Source of the DNA: JBFGCT01 sp041581055 | GTDB taxonomy: Bacteria; Actinomycetota; Acidimicrobiia; Acidimicrobiales; Ilumatobacteraceae | Reading direction: 5' to 3' | DNA: 24,125 bases | Assembly (NCBI GenBank): GCA_041581055.1 | Contig: JBFGCT010000046.1 | Location: forward strand, 1-24,125 | Part shown: positions 1 through 8,219 of the stretch, in pieces | How the letters are laid out: the number at the start of each line of letters is the position of its first letter | Position numbering within the stretch: position 1 is the stretch's first letter | Notes under the pieces: generated by a model | The model's input: the letters and a program-made list of their open reading frames with translations, nothing else | The model's database searches: none | Told to the model about the DNA's origin: nothing | Position numbers and translations under genes: made by a program

Positions 1-1587
1 GGTCTCGTCCGCGCCCTCGAAGATCGACAGCACGCGCGCGTCGACGAACAGCCGGCTGACCGGGAACTCCTCCGCGTAGCCCATCCCGCCGTGGATCTGC
101 ATCGCCTCGCGGGTCACCCACTCGGCGGCCTTGCAGACGTAGGCCTTGACCATCGACGCCTCCATCGTGCCCTGGCCCTTGGCCATCAGCGTCGCGACGG
201 TCAGGGAGAACTGCCGGCTGGCCTGGATGACCACGGCCATCCGCCCCAGCTTCGCCCTGGTCAGCTGGTAGTCGATGATCGCCGAGCCGAACACCGTGCG
301 GTGTCGCGCGTAGTCGAGCGCCTGCTCGTACGCCGCCTGCATCACGCCGACGGCGCGGGCCGCGGTCTGCAGGCGGCCGTTCTCGAAGCCGGCCATCTGG
401 TAGTAGAACCCCCGGCCCTCGCCCTCCGCCCCGCCGACGAGGTTCTCCGCCGGAACCCACCAGTCCTCGAGCGCGATCTCGTAGGAGTGCATGCCGCGGT
501 ACCCGATGGTGTCGATCGGCCGGCCCTCCATCCGGCCCGCGCGCGGCGCGCCGCCGGCGTCGACCGGATCCTGGGTGAGGACGAAGCCGTGGGCGTCGCC
601 CCGTGGCTTGGGCACGATGAACAGCGACAGCCCGCGGTGCGTCTTGGAGGGGTCGGGGTCCGTGCGGGCGAGCAGCGTGAGCGCGTCGGCGCGGGCGCCG
701 AACGTGCACCAGGTCTTGACGCCGTTGATGACGTAGCCGGCCGCGCCGTCCGGGCCGGTGGCCTCGGTCGCGGTGACCTTGATCCCCGCCACGTCGCTGC
801 CGAAGTCGGGGTCGGTGACGGCGACCGCCGGCAGCACCTCGGCCGTCGCCAGCCGCGGCAGCCACGTCTGCTTCTGCTCCTCGGTGCCGCCCTTGACGAG
901 CGCCCGGGTGAGGATCTCGGGGCGCGTGATCAGCGACCCGCCGATCCCGAGGCTGGCCTTGGACAGTTGCTCGGTCGCCGCGACCATGGCGATGTACTCC
1001 TCGTCGCCGCCCTCGCCGAAGCCGCCGTACTCGGACGGCACGCTCAGCCCGAACGCGCCGAGCTCGGCCAGCCCGGTGACGATCTCCTCGGGCACGTCGG
1101 CGTTGGTCCGGTGGACATGCTCGGCATGGGGGGCGATCACGTTTCGGGCGAAGGCCCCGAACGTGTCGGCGACCATCTCCATGTCGTCGCTGAGATGGCT
1201 CGGGCCCGGCTGGTCGGCCAGTGAGGCGAGCAACTCCGGCGCGCGGTGCCGCGCGATGAACGGGTGCGCCCCGGCGAGCGGATCGCGGTCGACGCCCCAC
1301 GCGTCCTCGCGCCCGAGCACCTTGGCCGCCAGCTCGTGGAGCATGTCGGCGGCGAACGCACAGGTGATCTTCGCCTCGATCTCGCCCTTGCCGCCGTAGT
1401 CGAGCAGCGACTTGGCGGTCGCCACCGCCGAGGCGCCGTGGGCGAGGTCGTAGGCCAGGACCTGGTGCACGTCGGGGCCGCCGTCGAGCGTGGCGAGGTG
1501 ACGCACGGCGCGGCCGACGACGCGGTCGGCCAGATCGATCGCGTCGGCGGCGGCTGCCAGATCGAGAGGCGGTTGGGGCGCGGTCAT
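1..1587 (-). CDS. Acyl-CoA dehydrogenase family protein, 3' end cut by window edge
   Basis: Flavin-dependent alpha,beta-oxidation of an acyl-CoA; the substrate cannot be told from sequence. I read 529 codons from the ATG at 1587 to the left edge with no stop. The dehydrogenase proper starts near residue 133. It carries the FAD/substrate signature AVTDPDFGSDVAGIKVTAT in mid-protein and the late signature QIHGGMGYAEEFPVSRLF. The motif SIFEGADET lies at the very edge; its Glu (bases 16-18) aligns with the catalytic base of medium-chain enzymes (YEGT motif, family knowledge). The first ~130 residues are an additional, mostly helical, Ala-rich region that ordinary ~380-residue enzymes lack. The start is supported by a TATTGT box 8 nt upstream and by the absence of usable earlier starts. 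It is divergent from the LOG-family gene. Family is certain, substrate unknown. Confidence 0.93.
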   Translation of the reverse strand, partial: MTAPQPPLDLAAAADAIDLADRVVGRAVRHLATLDGGPDVHQVLAYDLAHGASAVATAKSLLDYGGKGEIEAKITCAFAADMLHELAAKVLGREDAWGVDRDPLAGAHPFIARHRAPELLASLADQPGPSHLSDDMEMVADTFGAFARNVIAPHAEHVHRTNADVPEEIVTGLAELGAFGLSVPSEYGGFGEGGDEEYIAMVAATEQLSKASLGIGGSLITRPEILTRALVKGGTEEQKQTWLPRLATAEVLPAVAVTDPDFGSDVAGIKVTATEATGPDGAAGYVINGVKTWCTFGARADALTLLARTDPDPSKTHRGLSLFIVPKPRGDAHGFVLTQDPVDAGGAPRAGRMEGRPIDTIGYRGMHSYEIALEDWWVPAENLVGGAEGEGRGFYYQMAGFENGRLQTAARAVGVMQAAYEQALDYARHRTVFGSAIIDYQLTRAKLGRMAVVIQASRQFSLTVATLMAKGQGTMEASMVKAYVCKAAEWVTREAMQIHGGMGYAEEFPVSRLFVDARVLSIFEGADET

Positions 1588-1595
1588 GAAGCGAA

Positions 1596-1601
1596 ACAAT
1601 A
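1596..1601 (-). promoter_or_regulatory. Putative -10 box (TATTGT) for the acyl-CoA dehydrogenase, leaderless type
   Basis: Read on the minus strand, TATTGT ends 8 nt before the ATG at 1587. It fits the actinobacterial TAnnnT pattern, and this spacing would put the transcript start at or next to the A of ATG. No clear -35 element or Shine-Dalgarno sequence is visible. Inference only. Confidence 0.45.
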
Positions 1602-1653
1602 CCGAGGGGTCGGCGCGGGGCCCGTTACGGGCGGACGTGGCACCATGTGACAC

Positions 1654-2220
1654 GTGGCGAACATCTGCGTGTACTGCGGGTCGAGTTCCGGCAACGACCC
1701 GGCGTTCCGGAACGCGGCCGCGCAGGTCGGGGCGGCCGTCGCCGCCGAGGGTCATGCGCTGGTGTACGGCGGCGGTCACGTCGGCCTGATGGGCGTGGTG
1801 GCCGACGCCGTGCTCGCCGGCGGAGGGTCGGTGACCGGCGTGATGACCGAGCATCTCGTCGACGTCGAGGTCGCCCACGCCGGACTGACCCGACTCGAGG
1901 TCGTCCCCTCGATGCACGAGCGCAAGGCGCGGATGATCGCCCTGTCGGACGGCGTGGTCGTGCTCCCCGGCGACTTCGGCACGCTCGAAGAGACGTTCGA
2001 GGTGCTGACGTGGAACCAGCTCGGCCTCGTCGCCGCGCCGGTCGTGTTCCTCGACATCGACGGCTACTTCGCCCCGCTGTTCGAGTTCGTCCGCGGCGCG
2101 GTCGGGGCCGGATTCGTCAACGCCCGCCACGGCGACCTGGTGCAGCGGGCCGACGAGCCGCTGGCCGCCGTGCACCGGGCGGCGCGCCCGGCAGACGTGT
2201 TCACGCCCAAGTGGCGTTGA
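1654..2220 (+). CDS. LOG-family (TIGR00730-like) Rossmann-fold nucleotide hydrolase
   Basis: 188 residues, normal for the family. Members hydrolyse the N-glycosidic bond of purine nucleoside 5'-monophosphates or cytokinin ribotides; which substrate this one uses is not evident. The N-terminus ANICVYCGSSSGNDPAF is the family opening, followed by VYGGGHVGLMG and later SMHERKARM. The phosphoribose-binding signature, normally PGGxGTxxE, reads PGDFGTLEE here, with Asp at residue 107 in place of the second Gly, while the catalytic Glu is kept. The start is a GTG at 1654, because the nearby ATG at 1645 is closed at once by TGA. It is a single gene, divergent from the acyl-CoA dehydrogenase and followed by a 141-nt gap. 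Family assignment is firm; activity is less sure because of the motif change. Confidence 0.9.
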   Translation: MANICVYCGSSSGNDPAFRNAAAQVGAAVAAEGHALVYGGGHVGLMGVVADAVLAGGGSVTGVMTEHLVDVEVAHAGLTRLEVVPSMHERKARMIALSDGVVVLPGDFGTLEETFEVLTWNQLGLVAAPVVFLDIDGYFAPLFEFVRGAVGAGFVNARHGDLVQRADEPLAAVHRAARPADVFTPKWR

Positions 2221-2361
2221 CCGGAGGACCCGTCGGCGGCGCCGGCCCTGCCTGCCGGAGGTCGCCGCCCGGCTGACATGATGTGGCCCGTGAGCTCGCC
2301 GCGCACGACTGCCATCGAACCCCTCCCCGTGTCGTGAGGGTCGTGTCATGAGCGTGGTGTC

Positions 2362-4470
2362 GTGAGCGTCGAGACCGAGCTCGTCGCCGCGCCTCCGGCG
2401 CGGCGCAAGCTCGAATACCGCCCGTCCCTCGACGGACTGCGCGGGCTGGCGGTCGCCGGCGTCGTCGCGTTCCACCTCGAGCGCCTGCAGGGCGGGTTCC
2501 TCGGCGTCGACCTGTTCTTCACGCTGTCCGGGTACCTGATCACGCGGCTGTTGCTGCTCGAACACGAGTCGACCGGGCGCATCGCGCTCGGCGCCTTCTG
2601 GTCGCGTCGGGCCTGGCGGCTGCTCCCGGCGCTGTACCTCCTGCTCGGCGCGCTCGCCGTCTACGCCGCGCTGTTCGCCCGGCCCGACGAGCTCGACGGG
2701 ATCCGCGGCCCCGGCGTGGCGTCGCTGGTGTTCATCGCCAACTGGTGGTTCATCGGGACCGGGAACGGGTACTGGGACATCTTCGCCGCGCCGTCACCGC
2801 TCGAACACGTGTGGAGCCTGGCGATCGAGCAGCAGTTCTACGTCGTCTGGCCATTGCTCGTCGCGCCGCTGCTCGTCGCGCCGGTGCTCGGCGCCGGGCG
2901 GGGCCTGAGCCGGCTGCTCGCCGTGACGGTCGCGCTCGCTGTCGCGTCGACCGTGCTGCTGGGCGCGCTCGCCGCCGACGACGTCTCGCGGGCGTACTTC
3001 GGCTCGATGGCCCGTTCGAGCTCGATCCTCGTCGGCGCCGCCCTCGCCGTCGTCGTCCACCGCGGCGACCGGTGGGTCGGCGCGTTCGCCCGGTCGCGGG
3101 TCGCGCCGTGGGCCGCTGCCGCCGCCGGCGGCCTGCTCGCGTGGTCCTGGGTCACGGTCAACGGCGCACTCGACCTCGGGTGGTATCGCGGCGGCTTCCT
3201 GCTGCACGCCGTGGCGGTCGCCGTCCTCATCGCCGTGCTCACCAACCGGCCCGAGGGCCCGGCCTCCCGGTTGCTCTCCGTCTGGCCGATCCGCGGGCTC
3301 GGCGTGGTGTCCTACGGCTTCTACCTCTGGCATTGGCCGGTGATCGTGATCCTCGACGGGGAGCGCACCGGGTTGTCGGGCGCGTCGTTGCTGTTCACCC
3401 GGCTCGCCGTCGCGATGGCCGCCACCCTCGCCTCCTACTTCCTGCTCGAGCGCCCGGCCCGCCAGGTCGTGGCGAAGCGGATGTCGGCGCTCGTCGTGTT
3501 CCCGGTCGCCGGCGTGGTCATCGCGATCGCCCTGGTCGCGTCGACGATGCCTCCCGCGGCCCGCCAGGTGGTCGGCGCGCCCCCGCCGCCTCGGCCCTCG
3601 GTCACCGCCGTCCCGGTCACCACGGCCCCGGTCGCCACGACGACGCCGACGACCGACGTCACCGAACCGCTCGGCGCCGACCTGACCGCCGAACCGGACG
3701 TCGGCGCCGACGTCCAGGCCGAGGTCCAGGCCGAGACCTTGTCGTTGCTGTCGAGCGTGCCGTCGTCCCTGCCGACCTTGCGCACCCCGACCGCCGCCGA
3801 CCCGCTGCGGGTGCTCCTCGTCGGCGACTCGTACATGTACGACGCCGCGCCGGGCATCGCCGCCGCCCTGACGGCGAGTGGCGTGGTCGCCCCCAGCGAG
3901 GCGGCGCGGGTCGGCTTCGCCCTCACGGCCGACGGTTGGGAGCAGACCCTGTCGGCGCTGGTCGCCGAGCACCGGCCCGAGCTGGTCGTGGCGATGTGGG
4001 CGAGGTTCGACGCGCTGTGGCTCGAGAGCAACGCCGCCGCGGAGTACGACCGCCGCCTCGACGAGGCGATGGACATCCTGACCGCGGACGGCGCCGTCGT
4101 CGCGTTCATCGGCCTGGCCCCGTCGCTGACCGCCGGCATCGACCGGGAGCCGCTCGACCGCGAGATCAATCGGCGGTTCGAGGCGCTGCCCTCGCGCCAC
4201 CCCGATCAGGTCGTCTACCTCGATCCCGACCCGATCGTCGCGCCGGACGGAGCGCCCGACCGCTGGCTCGACACTCCGGAGGGCCGGCTGCTCGTCCGCA
4301 AGGTCGACGTGAGCCACTACTGCGGCGACGGCGCGGCCCGCTTCGGCCTCGCCCTCGGCGAGCTGGCCCAGGCGGTCGCCGGGATCACGCCGGCCGAGCC
4401 CGCCGACTGGTGGGCCGGCGACTGGCGCGCCGAGGCGCGCTACGACGAACCGGCCGGCGCCTGCGCCTGA
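2362..4470 (+). CDS. OafA/YrhL-type membrane acyltransferase with C-terminal SGNH domain
   Basis: 702-residue integral membrane protein that likely O-acetylates or acylates an extracytoplasmic glycan. Residues ~20-395 form the acyltransferase-3 domain: RPSLDGLRGLAV with Asp24/Arg27, His38 in AFHLE, LFFTLSGYLITR, then HVWSLAIEQQFYVVWPL and GFYLWHWPVIVIL, with about ten hydrophobic segments. A Pro/Thr-rich linker covers roughly 400-470. The C-terminal part is SGNH-hydrolase-like: GDS at 488-490 carries the nucleophile Ser490, and D649-x-x-H652 (DVSH) completes the dyad. This two-domain layout is well known in actinobacterial polymer O-acyltransferases. The start is the GTG at 2362, because the ATG at 2348 is in another frame and stops after five codons. 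No Shine-Dalgarno is evident. Its 3' end overlaps the convergent glycosyltransferase gene by 31 nt. The acceptor glycan is unknown. Confidence 0.93.
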   Translation: MSVETELVAAPPARRKLEYRPSLDGLRGLAVAGVVAFHLERLQGGFLGVDLFFTLSGYLITRLLLLEHESTGRIALGAFWSRRAWRLLPALYLLLGALAVYAALFARPDELDGIRGPGVASLVFIANWWFIGTGNGYWDIFAAPSPLEHVWSLAIEQQFYVVWPLLVAPLLVAPVLGAGRGLSRLLAVTVALAVASTVLLGALAADDVSRAYFGSMARSSSILVGAALAVVVHRGDRWVGAFARSRVAPWAAAAAGGLLAWSWVTVNGALDLGWYRGGFLLHAVAVAVLIAVLTNRPEGPASRLLSVWPIRGLGVVSYGFYLWHWPVIVILDGERTGLSGASLLFTRLAVAMAATLASYFLLERPARQVVAKRMSALVVFPVAGVVIAIALVASTMPPAARQVVGAPPPPRPSVTAVPVTTAPVATTTPTTDVTEPLGADLTAEPDVGADVQAEVQAETLSLLSSVPSSLPTLRTPTAADPLRVLLVGDSYMYDAAPGIAAALTASGVVAPSEAARVGFALTADGWEQTLSALVAEHRPELVVAMWARFDALWLESNAAAEYDRRLDEAMDILTADGAVVAFIGLAPSLTAGIDREPLDREINRRFEALPSRHPDQVVYLDPDPIVAPDGAPDRWLDTPEGRLLVRKVDVSHYCGDGAARFGLALGELAQAVAGITPAEPADWWAGDWRAEARYDEPAGACA

Positions 4471-5774
4471 CCGTCCGCGGCGCCGTCCGGCGCGGGCGAT
4501 CCGCCGTTCTCGGCCGGCCGGAGGCGCGGCGCCAGCCGAGTCGCCAGCGTCACCACGCCGATCGCGGCCAAGACGACGACGCTCGGCTCGGCGACCATCC
4601 GGAACCGTTGTGTCCCGTAGCTCAGCGCCGAGGTGATGACGACGACGGCGAACGGCACGAGCAACGGCCAGAGCTCGCGACCGGCGCGTCGGCGGGCGAT
4701 CGCCCCGACGGCGGCCAGCGGGGCGAGCGCCGCCCACGCCAACCACGCCGCCCACAGCCAGTTGTACTGGCGGCCTTCGAGGCTCTCGAAGAACAGGTTC
4801 GTCCGCACGTCCCACACGCCGAACGTGCGGGCGACCCGGACCGCCATCACGGCGGGCACCTCGGCGGCGTGGTCGCGCGCGTAGTCGAGGCCCGCGGCGC
4901 GGCGGGCGGCGGCCGCGGCGGTCTCGTCCAGCGGCGCGTCGACCGGGCGGACGCAATCGAGCCGCCAGCCGCCGATCTGCACGCCGCTGTAGACCGCGTC
5001 GCAGTTCGCCCCCGACAGCAGCGTGCCGCTGTTGTTGGTGAGCGGCTGGAAGTGGTCGAGCGCCACCGCGTTGCGGATCGTCCACGCGCCGAGCAGCACG
5101 AGGGTCCCCGCCGACGCGACGAGCGCCGTGCGGGCCCACGCCCGCCGGTCGCCCGGGACCCTGGTCGCCGGCACGATCAGCAGCGGCACGAGCAGGATCG
5201 CCTCGCTGCGCGTCAGCACGGCGGCGCCGGTGGCGGCGCCGGCGAGCGCCCACCACCGCAGCCGGACGTCGTCGTCGGCAGCCCGGGCGCGGACGACGCC
5301 GAGGAGGGCGGTGGAGACGAACAGCGCGTATGGCCCCTCGCTCAGCAGTGAGCCGTCGAACACGACGAGCTGCGGGTACAGCGCGGCGATCCAGGCGGCG
5401 ACGGCGCCGACGGCGCGCCCCGCGACCGCGGCGCCGAGCAGCCCGACGACGACGATCGTGATCCCGCCGATCACCGCTCCGGCCAGGCGCTGCCCGGTCG
5501 GCTGGTCGACGCCGACCAGGTCGAGCGCGCCGAGCACGAGCGGGTAGGCCGGCGGGAACTCGGCGGTCGGGATCACCGAACCGTCGGCGACGAACTCGTT
5601 CGGACGGATGTAGCCATGGCCGCCGGCGATCACCCTGCCGAGCAGGTGATACGTGTGCGCGTCGCCGACCAACCCGATGCGTCCGCGCACGGCGCCGAGC
5701 ACGTAGGCGAACCGCAGGGCGACGCCGACCGCCGCCGCGGCGACCGTCAGGATCCAGAATCGCCGGCTCGACAT
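4440..5774 (-). CDS. GT39/ArnT-like polytopic membrane glycosyltransferase
   Basis: 444-residue membrane protein. After a first transmembrane helix (residues ~6-29), the first external loop contains the acidic motif VGDAHTYHLLGR (Asp38), followed by EFPPAYPLVLGAL. This is the arrangement of lipid-linked-sugar transferases of the GT39/GT83 (dolichyl-phosphate-mannose/ArnT) fold. About nine more hydrophobic segments follow, including YNWLWAAWLAWAALAPLAA and the late motif SYGTQRFRMVAEPSVVVLAA. The family moves a sugar from a polyprenyl phosphate to a lipid, glycan or protein outside the membrane; donor and acceptor are unknown here. The ATG at 5774 is chosen because the longer open frame upstream runs antisense to the neighbouring gene. 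It overlaps the acyltransferase tail-to-tail, and the two may act on the same envelope glycan (inference). Confidence 0.9.
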   Translation of the reverse strand: MSSRRFWILTVAAAAVGVALRFAYVLGAVRGRIGLVGDAHTYHLLGRVIAGGHGYIRPNEFVADGSVIPTAEFPPAYPLVLGALDLVGVDQPTGQRLAGAVIGGITIVVVGLLGAAVAGRAVGAVAAWIAALYPQLVVFDGSLLSEGPYALFVSTALLGVVRARAADDDVRLRWWALAGAATGAAVLTRSEAILLVPLLIVPATRVPGDRRAWARTALVASAGTLVLLGAWTIRNAVALDHFQPLTNNSGTLLSGANCDAVYSGVQIGGWRLDCVRPVDAPLDETAAAAARRAAGLDYARDHAAEVPAVMAVRVARTFGVWDVRTNLFFESLEGRQYNWLWAAWLAWAALAPLAAVGAIARRRAGRELWPLLVPFAVVVITSALSYGTQRFRMVAEPSVVVLAAIGVVTLATRLAPRLRPAENGGSPAPDGAADGQAQAPAGSS

Positions 5775-5835
5775 GGGGCCGAAGTCTTGCACCGCGACCG
5801 GCTGCGCCCGCGGGTTCGCCGCGGAACCGACCCGG

Positions 5836-5841
5836 TAACGT
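5836..5841 (+). promoter_or_regulatory. Putative -10 box (TAACGT) for the TAP-like hydrolase
   Basis: TAnnnT hexamer ending 8 nt before the ATG at 5850, in the 75-nt gap between divergent genes. The spacing suits a leaderless transcript. No Shine-Dalgarno is visible at this start. Confidence 0.4.
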
Positions 5842-5849
5842 CGCCGGAC

Positions 5850-7646
5850 ATGCGGCAGTTGTTGGCCACCCTCGCCGCGCTGGGGGTGGTCGCGGCATCG
5901 TGCGCGAGCGGGTCGGGCGACGTCACGACGATCGAGTCCGAGCGGTCGGCGACGGCGGGGTCCAACGCCGAGCCGCCCGCCGACACCGCGGCGCCGGGCG
6001 TCCCGACGACCGACGGCTCGACGCCGAGCACCCCCGGCTCGCTCGACTGGACGCGCTGCGACGGGAACGTGCTGTTCGTGCCCCTCGAGTGCGCGACGCT
6101 GCGGGTCCCCGTCGACCACGACGACCCGGACGGCCCGCTGATCGACATCGGCCTCGTCAGGGCGCCGGCGACCGATCCGGGTGACCGCATCGGGTCGCTC
6201 GTGTTCAACCCCGGCGGCCCCGGCGGGTCGGGCATCGACTTCCTGAAGGTCGCGGTCGGGTCGATACCGAGCGAGGTGGCCGCCCGCTTCGACCTGGTCG
6301 GCTTCGACCCGCGAGGGGTCGGCGCGAGCACCGCCGTCGACTGTGACATCGAGATCGACGACAACGTGACGCTGCTCGCCGAGGGCGACGACGAGGGTTG
6401 GGCCCGCCTCGTCGAGGAGGCGATGGCGCGCACGTCGGAGTCGTGCCCGGCCGACGTGTTGGAGTTGGCCCCGCACGTGGGCACCAACAACGCCGCCCGC
6501 GACCTCGACCTGATCCGCGCCGCGCTCGGCGACGAAAGGCTGTCCTACGTCGGCTTCTCGTACGGCACCAGGCTCGGCGCGACCTATGCCGAGCTCTTCC
6601 CCGAGCGGGTCCGCGCGCTCGTGCTCGACGGGGCGGTGCGGCCGACGACCGACTTCGCGTCGCTCGATCTCGAACAGGGGGAGGGCTTCGACCGGGCGTT
6701 GGAGAATTTCGCCGCGGCGTGCGACGCCGACGAGGACTGCGTCGTGCGGGAGCTGGGGCCGACGCTCGACGTGCTCGACGGGCTCGAGGGGGAGATCGCC
6801 GCCGCCGGCGGCTTCGCCACCGGCGACCCGTCGCGGACCCTGACGCCGGGCGAGTTGGCGCTCGGGGTCGCGGCCTCGCTCTACAGCAAGGAGGCGTGGC
6901 CGTTGCTCGCCCGGGCGCTGCGCCTCGCGGCGAGCGAGGACGACGGCTCGCTGCTGCAGGCGCTCGCCGACACGTACGCCGGCCGCAACCCCGACGGAAC
7001 GTACGACAACTCGACCGAGGCGAACTTCTTCATCAACTGCGCCGACGACGGCGAGCGGCCGGACGAGGCGGCGGTCCGTGCGCGCGGCGAGTCGGCGGCG
7101 GCCCGATCGAAGCACTTCGCCGAGTTCCTTCGCGCCACGACCGGTTGCATCGGCGCCCCGGCGCCGATCGATCCGCTGATCGTCGGGCCGGCGGCCGGCG
7201 CCGCGCCGATCCTCGTGATCGGCAGCACCGGCGACCCGGCCACGCCGTACGAGTGGTCGGTCGCGCTCGCCGAGTTCCTCGACTCGGGAGTGTTGTACAC
7301 CGTCGAGGCCGAGGGCCACACCGCGTACACCTCGATCGACTGCGTCGAGCCCGTGGTCAACGCCTACCTGATCGACCTCACGCTCCCGGCCGAGGGCTCG
7401 TCGTGCGCCGACGACGCGACCGACTTCTTCGCGCCGGCGGGCGAGAGCGAGTTCGACCAGTTGCTGGCGCTGTTCGCCTGCCTGCGCGCGAACGGCGCCG
7501 ACATCCCCGAGCTCTCGCTCAGCGACCTGCTGGCCGACCCGACCGGCGAGCAGCTCGTCGAGTTGTTCGACGTCTCCGACCCGGCGTTCCTCGACGCCGC
7601 GTTCCAGTGCGCGGACCTGCTCGACGAGCTGGCCGGCGGGTTGTGA
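5850..7646 (+). CDS. Exported TAP-like alpha/beta-hydrolase (peptidase S33 family), probable lipoprotein
   Basis: 598 residues. The N-terminus MRQLLATLAALGVVAASC looks like a lipoprotein signal with Cys18 as the acylated residue; the lipobox is relaxed (AAS before Cys). A Ser/Thr/Pro-rich spacer to about residue 65 follows. The hydrolase domain has the oxyanion loop VFNPGGPGGSG, the nucleophile elbow GFSYGT (Ser237), and the late acid and base Asp462 (IGSTGDPATPY) and His490 (EGHTAY), which lie in the TAP-like C-terminal domain. Actinobacterial relatives are tripeptidyl aminopeptidases and the mycobacterial Hip1-type cell-envelope proteases (family knowledge). A further ~80-residue tail after the TAP domain, rich in Asp, Leu and Cys, is unfamiliar to me. 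The ATG at 5850 is chosen over the open frame from 5616 because the signal peptide begins exactly there. Monocistronic and divergent from the glycosyltransferase. Confidence 0.92.
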   Translation: MRQLLATLAALGVVAASCASGSGDVTTIESERSATAGSNAEPPADTAAPGVPTTDGSTPSTPGSLDWTRCDGNVLFVPLECATLRVPVDHDDPDGPLIDIGLVRAPATDPGDRIGSLVFNPGGPGGSGIDFLKVAVGSIPSEVAARFDLVGFDPRGVGASTAVDCDIEIDDNVTLLAEGDDEGWARLVEEAMARTSESCPADVLELAPHVGTNNAARDLDLIRAALGDERLSYVGFSYGTRLGATYAELFPERVRALVLDGAVRPTTDFASLDLEQGEGFDRALENFAAACDADEDCVVRELGPTLDVLDGLEGEIAAAGGFATGDPSRTLTPGELALGVAASLYSKEAWPLLARALRLAASEDDGSLLQALADTYAGRNPDGTYDNSTEANFFINCADDGERPDEAAVRARGESAAARSKHFAEFLRATTGCIGAPAPIDPLIVGPAAGAAPILVIGSTGDPATPYEWSVALAEFLDSGVLYTVEAEGHTAYTSIDCVEPVVNAYLIDLTLPAEGSSCADDATDFFAPAGESEFDQLLALFACLRANGADIPELSLSDLLADPTGEQLVELFDVSDPAFLDAAFQCADLLDELAGGL

Positions 7647-7729
7647 GCGGGCCGTCTCCACAGGGCGGCGGCGTTGTCCCCAAGATGCCCACACCGAACT
7701 CACACCGTTGACCCCCTAGCTGCTCACAG

Positions 7730-7752
7730 GGCGCCGTCGTCATGATGGCGCC
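7730..7752 (+). promoter_or_regulatory. Hairpin abutting the start codon of the small gene at 7753
   Basis: GGCGCC at 7730-7735 and at 7747-7752 pair. Four more pairs (two of them G-U) close onto a three-base loop at 7740-7742, giving a ~10-bp RNA stem whose last base touches the ATG at 7753. It could limit initiation, or be chance in GC-rich DNA. The rest of the 7647-7729 spacer shows nothing I can name. Confidence 0.35.
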
Positions 7753-8082
7753 ATGACTCGAACACGACGTCTCGGGGCGCGGCACCGGCGGCACGGCGCG
7801 GCGCTGGCGCCCGACCGCCGCGAGCTCGAGGCCGCGGGTTGGCGCACGACGCTCGACTACCGGGAGAACCATGTCAGGGCGCGAGACGGACGTCTGCGGC
7901 AGCTGCACGTCGTCTGGCACGCGGTCGCCGAGCGGGACCGGCCCGCGGACGATCGACCGAACGTGGTCTCCGCGTCGGCCTCCTCGGTCGAGATGGTCTG
8001 GTCGCGGCTGCGGGCGAAGGCCGACCTGGCCGCCCTCGAGGGGCGGCCTTCCCGCCCGCGGGCGCCGGTGGACGTCGCCTGA
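7753..8082 (+). CDS. Small uncharacterised basic protein
   Basis: 109 residues, not recognised. The sequence has an Arg-rich N-terminus, then a more protein-like core with Trp and aromatic residues (AAGWRTTLDYRENHVRARDG, then LHVVWHAVAER), and ends SASSVEMVWSRLRAKADLAALEG. The core reads like a short mixed beta-strand/helix domain. There are no membrane segments, cysteines or known motifs. The ATG at 7753 is the first usable start; the two ATGs at 7742 and 7745 run straight into TGA. An internal ATG at 7871 lies in another frame. It sits alone 209 nt upstream of nrdA, which has its own promoter, so a shared role is not implied. It could be a non-coding GC-rich open frame, but its composition favours a real gene. 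Confidence 0.55.
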   Translation: MTRTRRLGARHRRHGAALAPDRRELEAAGWRTTLDYRENHVRARDGRLRQLHVVWHAVAERDRPADDRPNVVSASASSVEMVWSRLRAKADLAALEGRPSRPRAPVDVA

Positions 8083-8135
8083 GCAGCCGGTTCGCGGCGG
8101 CTTGACAGAAACCTGAAGTTTTCGCCGCGATGACG

Positions 8136-8165
8136 TTGACAGCGCTGTAATTACACTGCTGTAAT
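8136..8165 (+). promoter_or_regulatory. Sigma-70-type promoter of nrdAB with an internal palindrome
   Basis: A consensus -35 TTGACA (8136-8141) is followed after 18 nt by an extended -10, TGCTGTAAT, whose hexamer TGTAAT is at 8160-8165. It is the best housekeeping promoter in the window and lies in an AT-rich island. The spacer holds the perfect palindrome TGTAATTACA (8146-8155), and GCTGTAAT is repeated 14 bp apart (8144 and 8158), so a repressor could bind over the promoter. It does not match the NrdR box as I remember it, acaCwAtATaTwGtgt. Confidence 0.75.
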
Positions 8166-8173
8166 GGGCCGCC

Positions 8174-8195
8174 CGGACACCAGATGTCGTGTCCG
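8174..8195 (+). promoter_or_regulatory. Stem-loop in the nrdA leader
   Basis: CGGACAC (8174-8180) pairs perfectly with GTGTCCG (8189-8195) around an 8-nt loop. With transcription starting just after the -10 at 8165, this hairpin would lie at the extreme 5' end of the ~120-nt nrdA leader. Role unknown; RNA stability or control is possible. Confidence 0.45.
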
Positions 8196-8219
8196 AACCG
8201 GGGAACGGCCACCGGATCA

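Noticed and set aside
2278..2337. A 19-codon open frame between the LOG-family gene and the acyltransferase
   Set aside because: No ribosome binding site and no recognisable composition; a 10-bp direct repeat (GTGTCGTGAG at 2329 and 2357) nearby is too short to mean much.
2794..5898. A 1034-codon open frame on the minus strand
   Set aside because: It is an Arg/Gly/Pro-rich shadow lying antisense to the acyltransferase and in the wrong frame of the glycosyltransferase. Only the other minus frame (4440-5774) looks like protein.
5775..7703. N-terminal extension of the glycosyltransferase frame on the minus strand
   Set aside because: Antisense to the TAP-like hydrolase and without membrane or domain features. 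The first transmembrane helix begins right after the ATG at 5774.
8093..8129. Terminator after the small gene at 7753
   Set aside because: CGCGGCG and CGCCGCG arms are only 7 bp with a 23-nt loop and no T-run, which is not distinguishable from chance in GC-rich DNA.
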